The position numbers and the translations under genes were made by a program. Below the pieces are notes generated by a model. The model had not been told where the DNA came from and searched no databases. It saw only the letters and a list, made by a program, of their open reading frames with translations. Source: a virus. Taken from it: 32,842 nucleotides of DNA. Numbering within the stretch: position 1 is the stretch's first letter; each line of letters begins with the position of its first letter. The stretch covers positions 1 through 32,842 of IMG/VR virus record IMGVR_UViG_3300019093_001030; one strand, written 5' to 3'. Shown one piece after another: positions 27,842 through 32,842 of the stretch.

Positions 27842-28234
27842 ATGTCAATCCATGAAGCCATCAAAGCCCGCCGCACCGCCTTAGGCTGGTCGCAGATGCG
27901 CCTGGCAGGCGAAGTCAGCAAGTTAGAGAACCTTGACCCGCCGCTTACCTACGCCACGGTTCAACAGTGGGAAAACGGCAAGTCCGCGCCCAAACGGACT
28001 CGACTGAAGTTTGTGGCGCAAGCACTCGGCTGCGAGATTGGCGACTTGACTGGCGATGCCGCGCCCAGCCCGAATGCCACCCTCGATTGGCGCACCCTGG
28101 CGCTGATGATTGCGGACCAGTGCCCGGACCCGATGACGCGCGAGGCCTGGACGTTTTTCTGTCAGGCCGTTGACGACGAGTTCGCCAAGCTGTCGCGCAA
28201 ACAGAAGGTTCGTGAAATTTCACACACCCCGTAG
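27842..28234 (+). CDS. XRE-family phage repressor (CI-position), 130 aa
   Basis: The HTH_XRE domain spans about residues 5-70 (MSIHEAIKARRTALGWSQM, TVQQWENGKSAPKRTRLKF, ALGCEIGDLTG). The C-terminal 60 residues (TLALMIADQCPDPMTREAW, FCQAVDDEFAKLSRKQ) do not form a LexA/CI-type peptidase, so induction by RecA-driven self-cleavage is not expected. It should keep the prophage silent from the operator upstream and perhaps the one at 29503. The start was chosen at the natural beginning of the XRE domain. The ribosome site is weak (AGG very close to the ATG), which is common for repressors made from a maintenance promoter. Confidence 0.85.
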   Translation: MSIHEAIKARRTALGWSQMRLAGEVSKLENLDPPLTYATVQQWENGKSAPKRTRLKFVAQALGCEIGDLTGDAAPSPNATLDWRTLALMIADQCPDPMTREAWTFFCQAVDDEFAKLSRKQKVREISHTP

Positions 28235-28321
28235 GGCCTTATCGACCACACCCAAAAGGGGGAAGGGTTCGCACTGTTCCAATGATGCAAAGCCCCGCCA
28301 GGCGGCGACAACGAGCATCCA

Positions 28322-28630
28322 TTGAACCCCGACCCACGGTCGCAAGCTGGCATCCAGATTGAGCACATCGAGGGCGATACCTTCATCGTCGTGCACAACC
28401 ACGGGCCGGAGGCGGCGCCAGACATCCCCGATGGGCAGGGACGACTCTGCCCACAATGCGCCCGCGACACCTGGCGCCGCAGCCGCTGGTGCATGCACTG
28501 CCAGTACGACTTTGAGCGCTGCGCCCTACCCCGGCTCCACCCTTCCAAGCTACTGGCCCTGTCGCTGATCGCCAATCTGTGCCTGTGCATGCTTTTGGCA
28601 TACGTGCTCTACACGGCGCACAACTGCTAA
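28322..28630 (+). CDS. Zinc-ribbon protein with C-terminal membrane anchor, 102 aa
   Basis: Cysteines C43-x2-C46 and C57-x2-C60 (LCPQCARDTWRRSRWCMHCQ) form a zinc ribbon. A hydrophobic stretch at 77-97 (KLLALSLIANLCLCMLLAYV) is a membrane anchor, so the ribbon faces the cytoplasm if the tail anchor inserts in the usual way. The only in-frame start is TTG at 28322, with GAG seven bases upstream. No family name is known to me. It follows the repressor by 87 bases on the same strand, and the next two genes follow closely, ending in a strong terminator. Confidence 0.7.
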   Translation: MNPDPRSQAGIQIEHIEGDTFIVVHNHGPEAAPDIPDGQGRLCPQCARDTWRRSRWCMHCQYDFERCALPRLHPSKLLALSLIANLCLCMLLAYVLYTAHNC

Positions 28631-28715
28631 ACCCGACATCGGACAGATTAGGGCTTACCCGAACCCGCGCCATTGCCCGACATGGCAGGATGGTCAAAAA
28701 CTAGGGGGTAGGGAT

Positions 28716-28994
28716 ATGGCCAACTGGCGAGGCGCAAACGATTTCTCAGACCTATGGGCTCGCATGGCGGGCGCTGCACGCTGGGCCGGCGAGCCGCCGC
28801 CCGGCGCCGCCGCACCACCCGCAGCACCCCCACCCGCGCCCATGTCCGAGACCGGCTCGCCCGCCCCCATGTGCGCGCGCGGCGGCGCGCTGATCCAGAT
28901 CGGCTCGGTCGCCGGGCATGTGATCATTTTGGGCGATGCCGACAGGCGTACCCTCACGGACTTGCTGCAAGCCCCGCGCCGCGCCACCGCCTGA
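28716..28994 (+). CDS. Hypothetical protein, 92 aa
   Basis: N-terminal MANWRGANDFSDLWARMAGA is followed by an Ala/Pro-rich linker (PPPGAAAPPAAPPPAPMS) and a C-terminal compact region (IQIGSVAGHVIILGDADRRT). It is soluble. A purine-rich GGGGGTAGGG stands just before the ATG. No recognisable family. It is the middle gene of the three between the repressor and the terminator at 29417, so co-expression with the repressor in the lysogen is possible. Confidence 0.62.
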   Translation: MANWRGANDFSDLWARMAGAARWAGEPPPGAAAPPAAPPPAPMSETGSPAPMCARGGALIQIGSVAGHVIILGDADRRTLTDLLQAPRRATA

Positions 28995-29015
28995 CACCCA
29001 ACCCGCCCGCACACC

Positions 29016-29378
29016 ATGTACGTCTTATCTCAACTCTTCATGGCCTTAGGCCTTGTGGGCCTACTGATCTCTTGTGCCGCCGGCGCTTTTGGCACCGACG
29101 GCCTCATTTGGTCCTTCGGGTTATTGATCGTGGGCGTTTTGATGCGCCTGGCCAGCCGCACCCCCAAGGCCGACCCCGAAGCCCCGAACCCCAAAACCCA
29201 TGTGCGCTGCCCCGACTGCCGCGAACTGGTGCGCCATGACGCCACAAAGTGCAAGCACTGCGGTGCCGCGCTTATCCCTGGACCACCGCCAACCCAGGGC
29301 GCGCCTTCCATCGCCCCAGAGCTGATTGCCACCGGCGCAGTCTTAGTCGTACTCTGCCTTCTTGTTCTATTCCGCTGA
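29016..29378 (+). CDS. Membrane protein with a zinc ribbon between helices, 120 aa
   Basis: Two N-terminal hydrophobic helices (about 4-22 and 27-45), a cytoplasmic-looking zinc ribbon with C65-x2-C68 and C79-x2-C82 (VRCPDCRELVRHDATKCKHC), then a third membrane helix (101-119). This is the second zinc-ribbon membrane protein in the group. The layout resembles small host membrane proteins in which zinc ribbon and helices are combined, but the exact function is unknown. The gene ends 38 bases before a strong terminator. No good ribosome site is seen. Confidence 0.68.
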   Translation: MYVLSQLFMALGLVGLLISCAAGAFGTDGLIWSFGLLIVGVLMRLASRTPKADPEAPNPKTHVRCPDCRELVRHDATKCKHCGAALIPGPPPTQGAPSIAPELIATGAVLVVLCLLVLFR

Positions 29379-29416
29379 CGGACGCACTACCTAAGCCAGA
29401 TTGAGCCCGCAATCCA

Positions 29417-29445
29417 ATAGCCCGCATCACGCGGGCTATTTTTTT
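29417..29445 (+). terminator. Strong Rho-independent terminator
   Basis: ATAGCCCGC (29417-29425) pairs with GCGGGCTAT (29431-29439) around a five-base loop and is followed by seven T. It closes the repressor-linked gene group and separates it from the early promoter about 55 bases downstream. Confidence 0.92.
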
Positions 29446-29497
29446 ACCGGTCACCCAACTTATCAAAAAAAACTTGCATCTCGTGCGCTAGTTTATC

Positions 29498-29525
29498 TTG
29501 TATTAATAGAAATTCTTGTTATGCT
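29498..29525 (+). promoter_or_regulatory. Early rightward sigma70 promoter with operator in the spacer
   Basis: TTGTAT (-35, 29498-29503), a 16-base spacer and TATGCT (-10, 29520-29525) sit in an AT-rich island. The spacer, with its flanks, 29503-29519, reads TTAATAGAAATTCTTGT, a 15/17 match to the operator next to the repressor. The first gene of the early operon starts 33 bases later. A bound repressor here would block RNA polymerase, so this is probably the main early promoter. Confidence 0.75.
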
Positions 29526-29557
29526 TTAGCCATTCCAACCCACCAAGGATGGCAAGC

Positions 29558-29800
29558 ATGACCCCCAAGCTGATCCACCTCACCCTGTGCCTGAGCGACG
29601 GCAGCCGCCGCACCGTGCAGGCCTCCGCAGCCAGCACCTGGGCCGCACTGGATGCCGCCGGCCAGATCTGGCCCGAGCTGCGCGGCGGCAGCGCCAAGGT
29701 CGTGCGCGCCCTCACCGCCCCGGGCATTGAACTGCCCGCCGGCCGTTTGGCCCGCCGCCCGGCCGCCAATGACGACCGCTACGCGAGGGCCTTGGCATGA
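29558..29800 (+). CDS. First gene of the early operon, hypothetical, 80 aa
   Basis: MTPKLIHLTLCLSDGSRRTV followed by ASAASTWAALDAAGQIWPEL and an Arg-rich end. The pattern of strand, strand, helix suggests a small alpha/beta protein. An AAGGA lies nine bases before the ATG chosen here; an upstream in-frame ATG at 29516 falls in the promoter. No family is recognised. The stop overlaps the next start as ATGA. Confidence 0.68.
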   Translation: MTPKLIHLTLCLSDGSRRTVQASAASTWAALDAAGQIWPELRGGSAKVVRALTAPGIELPAGRLARRPAANDDRYARALA

Positions 29801-30159
29801 GCGCCGGTCAACTTCTGTTTGTCAATGTGCACGGCGCGCCGCTGCACGTTGAATCACTCATTGCGCAGCAGCCCAAGAAGCCTGGCCGCGACAAAAGCGA
29901 CTCGACGCCGCGCCATTTGGGCTTTGCTGTTACTGGCTTCTCGCCTGAGCAGATCCGTGAGGCCGAGAAGTCGCACATGGCCAAGCTGGCGCTCGACCCC
30001 GATGTTGGCGCCTGGTCGCCCGAGGAATGGATGAATGGCGCCCGGCCCAAGAAGGCCGCGCCCAAGAACTTCGCGGTACCCACGGCTGCTGAGCTTTGCG
30101 CAAATATGGTGCGCAAGGCTGGCTGGCAGCGAGTGAGTGTTGAAGAAATCATCCGCTAA
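29797..30159 (+). CDS. Hypothetical early protein, 120 aa
   Basis: MSAGQLLFVNVHGAPLHVES leads into a Lys/Ser-rich loop and a helical middle (SPEQIREAEKSHMAKLALD), with a C-terminal ELCANMVRKAGWQRVSVEEI that might form a DNA-binding-like helix pair. There is no membrane segment or recognised motif. The ATGA overlap ties its translation to the gene before. It is part of the early operon under the promoter at 29498. Confidence 0.68.
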   Translation: MSAGQLLFVNVHGAPLHVESLIAQQPKKPGRDKSDSTPRHLGFAVTGFSPEQIREAEKSHMAKLALDPDVGAWSPEEWMNGARPKKAAPKNFAVPTAAELCANMVRKAGWQRVSVEEIIR

Positions 30160-30174
30160 CAGGTGAGGTTAGAC

Positions 30175-30510
30175 ATGAACCTGAACCGCATCCCCCGCCT
30201 GCCGGGCCGCCACGAAGTGCCCACGGCACCCACCGCGCTGCAACTGATCGCACGCCTGCTGAACAGTGCGGGCTGCAGCTTGCGCCGCGCCGTTTTGAGC
30301 TACCACATCCGCAATGCGCGGCATGAGTTGTATTGGCTGGACGAACTGATGCGCCAAGACCGCGCCGAACTGCTGGCCGCCCACGGCCTGCAGCAGGCCC
30401 AGGCGGTGGAGCGCATCGAGGCCCGCCAGGTGCTGGACGAAGCCCAGCACCGCTATCTGATCACCCACCTGGCCCGGCTGCGCGCCCAGCGCGCCGCCCT
30501 GGCCGCATGA
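30175..30510 (+). CDS. Hypothetical early protein, 111 aa
   Basis: Mostly helical and basic: IARLLNSAGCSLRRAVLSYH, HELYWLDELMRQDRAELLAA, then ARQVLDEAQHRYLITHLARL. Such a helix-rich Arg/Leu-dense protein could form a coiled coil. The ATG at 30175 was chosen because a GAGG lies eight bases upstream; an ATG at 30163 directly follows the previous stop. I believe similar proteins occur in other Burkholderiales phages but know no function. Confidence 0.68.
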   Translation: MNLNRIPRLPGRHEVPTAPTALQLIARLLNSAGCSLRRAVLSYHIRNARHELYWLDELMRQDRAELLAAHGLQQAQAVERIEARQVLDEAQHRYLITHLARLRAQRAALAA

Positions 30511-30887
30511 GCACGAGTCGCAGCACCATGAGCCTGCATCCCATTGCTCTGGCCCTGACCGTGAGCCGCCGCGCCGAGGTGCGCGCCCGCCCGCAGTACC
30601 AAAGCGGCGTGCAGGTGGTGGAGTACGTGCTGCAGGTGTGGGCCGAGCGCAGCGGCACCGACTACCGCGCCGAGAAGAGCATGGGCTTCGGCCTCAGCGC
30701 TGCGGTGGCCGCCACCCACAAGGCCGGGCTACTGAAGCCCGGTACCGTGATCACTGTGCACGCCGAGCGTGAGCGCATCGTCACCGGCAAAGCGACCCGC
30801 ATTGAACTGATGGGCGTGACGCAGCTGGAGCCGATGCACCTGCGCATGCGCTCCTACTACGAACCCGCCGAAAAGGAGGCCGCGTAA
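30507..30887 (+). CDS. Hypothetical early protein, 126 aa
   Basis: Contains QVVEYVLQVWAERSGTDYRA (about residues 35-54), then GFGLSAAVAATHKAGLLKPG and TVITVHAERERIVTGKATRI. The second half is beta-rich and could be an OB-like or similar small nucleic-acid-binding fold, but I cannot identify it. The start overlaps the stop of the gene before as ATGA. A strong AGGAGG near its end serves the dNMP kinase gene that follows. Confidence 0.68.
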   Translation: MSTSRSTMSLHPIALALTVSRRAEVRARPQYQSGVQVVEYVLQVWAERSGTDYRAEKSMGFGLSAAVAATHKAGLLKPGTVITVHAERERIVTGKATRIELMGVTQLEPMHLRMRSYYEPAEKEAA

Positions 30888-31486
30888 TGCACCACCGCAC
30901 CCACTTGATCGGCCTGACCGGCGCCGCCGGATCGGGCAAAGACACCGCGGGCCAACTGCTGGCCTCGATTGCACTGAACAGCAATATGGACGCGACTTGC
31001 ACCGGCTTTGCGGACCCCATCCGCGCCATGCCGAATGCCATCATCCCGCGCCAGTACATGACCGAGCGCGAGCTCAAAGAAATGCCCGTGCCCATCATCG
31101 GCAAGAGCTACCGCGAACTGGCCCAAACGCTGGGCACCGACTTCGGCCGCGTGCAAATGCCGGGCCTGTGGGTGCGCATCAAAGAGCGAGAACTTTATGG
31201 CGAAGCCGCCAACCGCGCACCGCTGACCAAGCCGCTGCTGCACATCATCACCGATGTGCGCTTTGAAGACGAGGCCGCCTGGGTGCGCCGGCATGGCGGG
31301 CACATCATCTGCCTGCACCGCGCGGCGGCCGTCAGCGTGCGCGAGCATGAGAGCGAGTGGATCTGGCCGCACATCCGTGTTGACGCTGAAATTCACAACA
31401 ACGGCAGCATCGCCCAGCTGCGCCACGAACTGGCGCTGGCCATGGTGCGCTGCGTGACCCAGCAAGACCGGCGGGCTGCAGCATGA
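30887..31486 (+). CDS. Deoxynucleoside monophosphate kinase-like protein, 199 aa
   Basis: Residues 12-20 read GAAGSGKDT, a P-loop of the T4 gp1-like dNMP kinase family, in which a Lys-Asp-Thr follows the Gly-Ser-Gly. Later pieces fit the family: GFADPIRAMPNAIIPRQYM (substrate-side region), YRELAQTLGTDFGRVQMPG, and the catalytic-face ITDVRFEDEAAWVRRHGG. These enzymes phosphorylate dNMPs, supplying precursors for phage DNA synthesis; some make modified nucleotides, and no base-modifying gene is visible here. An AGGAGG lies eight bases before the start, and TAATG overlaps the previous stop. Confidence 0.85.
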   Translation: MHHRTHLIGLTGAAGSGKDTAGQLLASIALNSNMDATCTGFADPIRAMPNAIIPRQYMTERELKEMPVPIIGKSYRELAQTLGTDFGRVQMPGLWVRIKERELYGEAANRAPLTKPLLHIITDVRFEDEAAWVRRHGGHIICLHRAAAVSVREHESEWIWPHIRVDAEIHNNGSIAQLRHELALAMVRCVTQQDRRAAA

Positions 31487-31830
31487 GCGCCGCCGCCCGC
31501 GCCGCCCGCCACGAAGGCCGTTACGACGGCGACCTTTTTGCCGCGGCGGTTAGCCAAGCCGCCGCAGACCGCCGCGCTTATCAGATCGCCGACCAGGCCG
31601 CCGTGGCTGATATCGAATCCAACTGCCTGAGCGTGCGCGACGCCTCCGGCCAGCTCTGGCATGACACCCGGCCCATGCTGGACGAGCGCGAACACTGCGC
31701 CGAAGCGATCGACATGAACCGCGCCGCGCTGGAGCACGCGGCCGCGCGCGGCTTGATCGAGCGCCGCTTGAGCGCGCCGCACATTGTGCGCATCAAGCTG
31801 CCCAGCCACCCCATCTTTCACCCCGTCTAG
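31483..31830 (+). CDS. Hypothetical early protein, 115 aa
   Basis: Helical and rich in Ala, Arg and Asp: ARHEGRYDGDLFAAAVSQAA, then TRPMLDEREHCAEAIDMNRA. There is no membrane segment and no motif I know. The start overlaps the kinase stop as ATGA, so it is coupled to it. The C-terminus ends IKLPSHPIFHPV. It belongs to the early operon. Confidence 0.66.
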   Translation: MSAAARAARHEGRYDGDLFAAAVSQAAADRRAYQIADQAAVADIESNCLSVRDASGQLWHDTRPMLDEREHCAEAIDMNRAALEHAAARGLIERRLSAPHIVRIKLPSHPIFHPV

Positions 31831-31839
31831 GGAAACACC

Positions 31840-32025
31840 ATGGTTCAAATTCACACCCGCCACGCCGTGGCGGCTGCGTATCGTCGCGCCCTCGCTTTTG
31901 ATGGCACCACCCACGCCGAGGCCATTGCCAGCGCCGCGCAGGCCCTGGGCCTGGCACCCGAGGCCGTGCAAGACGCGATCACCAGCAACGACACCCAACA
32001 ACACGCCGACGAGTGCACAGCATGA
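31840..32025 (+). CDS. Hypothetical early protein, 61 aa
   Basis: MVQIHTRHAVAAAYRRALAF and AIASAAQALGLAPEAVQDAI suggest two to three short helices, as in small DNA-binding proteins, though no helix-turn-helix family is recognised. A GGGAAA precedes the ATG by about six bases. Its stop overlaps the next start as ATGA. Confidence 0.65.
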   Translation: MVQIHTRHAVAAAYRRALAFDGTTHAEAIASAAQALGLAPEAVQDAITSNDTQQHADECTA

Positions 32026-32240
32026 GCAACGCAACTCACACCAATGAACGCGGCGGCAATCCGCGCTTCGTAGTTCAGCCTAACGCGCCTGTCCTTTATG
32101 TGCGCGGCTGGACCTATGCGGTCTACGACCTTTGGACGGGCCGTTGCGTAACAACGCCAACGCCATTTCGATGCGTAGCTGAATCTCAAGCTGCCCGCCA
32201 AGAAATGCCTACCGGGACAACTACGGGCGCACAAGCATGA
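32022..32240 (+). CDS. Hypothetical early protein, 72 aa
   Basis: Contains GNPRFVVQPNAPVLYVRGWT and YAVYDLWTGRCVTTPTPFRC: beta-rich, with the pattern of a short beta sheet and a following helix (CVAESQAARQEM). The base composition is slightly less GC-rich than that of its neighbours. ATGA overlaps join it to the genes on both sides. Function unknown. Confidence 0.63.
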   Translation: MSNATHTNERGGNPRFVVQPNAPVLYVRGWTYAVYDLWTGRCVTTPTPFRCVAESQAARQEMPTGTTTGAQA

Positions 32241-32608
32241 ACACGCCGCGCACCCTCACACACACCGAGCGCCTGGCGCTGCTGGCTGACCGCCTGATGG
32301 GCCACGCCGCCAAGCTCACCCCCACCGACAAGGCCGCCGCCGACGATTGCGCCGCCGCTGCTCAGCTGCTGGACGCGATTGTGCGCATGACCCCGCAGGG
32401 CCTGAGCCAGCGCGAGGTGTGCGCGCATGCCGTGGTGCACCCCGCCCGGCACGGCGCCTCGCTGTTCTTTGACCAAGGCCGGGCCGAGGCCTACGCCGCC
32501 CGCTGCGCCGGCAACTACCTCAAGCCCCTGGTCAGCTATGACGACGCCCAGGCCGCCGTGGCGCAAGCCATCTTGAGCACGCGGGCGCAGTTCCGCGAAG
32601 CGGCGTGA
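32237..32608 (+). CDS. Hypothetical early protein, 123 aa
   Basis: Helical protein: TERLALLADRLMGHAAKLTP, AADDCAAAAQLLDAIVRMTP, and a C-terminal VSYDDAQAAVAQAILSTRAQ. No motif that I can place. Coupled to the preceding gene by ATGA and followed three bases later by the next start. Confidence 0.65.
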   Translation: MNTPRTLTHTERLALLADRLMGHAAKLTPTDKAAADDCAAAAQLLDAIVRMTPQGLSQREVCAHAVVHPARHGASLFFDQGRAEAYAARCAGNYLKPLVSYDDAQAAVAQAILSTRAQFREAA

Positions 32609-32611
32609 GCC

Positions 32612-32842
32612 ATGAACACCAGCACCACCAGCACGGCACACCAGCACTGCATGGGCGGCTGGTGCACCCAGCGCCGGCAATGCGCCCACCACCTGATGGG
32701 CTGGGGCCTGGTGCAAGACGGCAACCTGTGCGCTACCGGCACACACAACGCCTTTGTGCCCATTGCCGCCGTCATCAACCACCCGCAGGCCGACACGCTG
32801 ACCGACTACGCCCCGCCGCCTGCCGTATCGGCACCCATGCCC
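32612..32842 (+). CDS. Cysteine/histidine-rich small phage protein (partial at right edge)
   Basis: The first 30 residues carry a cluster of ligands (C13, C18, C24, H26, H27; HCMGGWCTQRRQCAHHL) followed by DGNLCATGTHNAFVPIAAV. I associate the C-x4-W-C-x5-C-x-H pattern with a short phage protein seen in many early regions, likely zinc-binding. The frame is still open at the edge of the window, so the end is missing. It continues the early operon. Confidence 0.65.
   Translation, partial: MNTSTTSTAHQHCMGGWCTQRRQCAHHLMGWGLVQDGNLCATGTHNAFVPIAAVINHPQADTLTDYAPPPAVSAPMP

Larger units (their letters stand above)
979..32842. mobile_element. Temperate siphophage-type prophage (right end outside the window)
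   Basis: A tRNA-Lys 3' fragment marks the left boundary. Inside are complete modules for lysis, tail tip, tail, head, DNA packaging, replication, CII, Cro and repressor functions, and an early operon with a dNMP kinase. No structural gene is obviously frameshifted or truncated, so the element may be functional. No integrase is visible, which agrees with the integrase and intact tRNA lying to the right. The GpA-type terminase and lambda-type portal are combined with an HK97-type protease and capsid and a tape measure, which indicates a long non-contractile tail. Confidence 0.95.

Noticed and set aside
29503-29769. Leftward frame over the early promoter
   Set aside because: Antisense to the first early gene and to the promoter; no ribosome site; translation is shadow-like.
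1-32842. CRISPR array, restriction-modification or retron system
   Set aside because: No regularly spaced repeats, methyltransferase motifs or reverse transcriptase motifs were found in any plausible frame.

Overview
The window is about 63% GC and starts with roughly 1 kb of bacterial chromosome: the tail of an unidentified gene, a 4.5S signal recognition particle RNA, a small periplasmic rhodanese, and the terminator and 3' fragment of a tRNA-Lys(CTT). The codon use, the spanin, lysin and tail families and the SRP RNA sequence fit a betaproteobacterium, probably Burkholderiales (Comamonadaceae-like). This is inference from sequence character; no database search was run.

From about 979 to the right edge the DNA is one temperate siphophage-type prophage. 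Only the 3' part of tRNA-Lys (anticodon loop to CCA) is present at 979-1024, so this looks like the distal attachment site. The intact tRNA and the integrase should lie beyond the right end. Two small + strand genes (1299, 1886) sit between att and the phage late genes.

The late operon reads leftward from about 24.4 kb to 2.1 kb. In transcription order it holds: Nu1-like small terminase, a 71-aa protein, GpA-type large terminase, a Mor-like small protein, a head protein, lambda-type portal, a single-chain prohead protease/major capsid fusion, a putative decoration protein, head-tail joining protein, tail terminator, tail tube, tail chaperone with a -1 frameshift, tape measure, four tail-tip proteins ending in a J-like protein, fibre-associated proteins, a lipoprotein, an Asp-box tail protein, two small hypothetical proteins, and lysis genes (holin, endolysin, nested Rz/Rz1 spanins). 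Upstream of the small terminase are a gpZ-like tail protein, an O-like replication protein and a CII-like regulator.

The control region (26.5-28.2 kb) has a leftward YdaS/Cro-like gene and a rightward XRE repressor, separated by a 20-bp imperfect palindrome. A very similar 17-bp site lies inside the spacer of a predicted sigma70 promoter at 29498-29525. That promoter drives a tightly overlapping rightward early operon containing a dNMP kinase and many small ORFans. Between the repressor and this promoter are three small genes closed by a strong terminator, two of them zinc-ribbon membrane proteins, in the position where lambda carries rexAB.

The points most worth following up are: a 18-bp intergenic repeat placed before three late genes; the shared operator sequence; the canonical A-AAA-AAC frameshift site; the protease/capsid fusion with an internal ribosome binding site; and the repressor-linked membrane zinc-ribbon genes as candidate exclusion functions.
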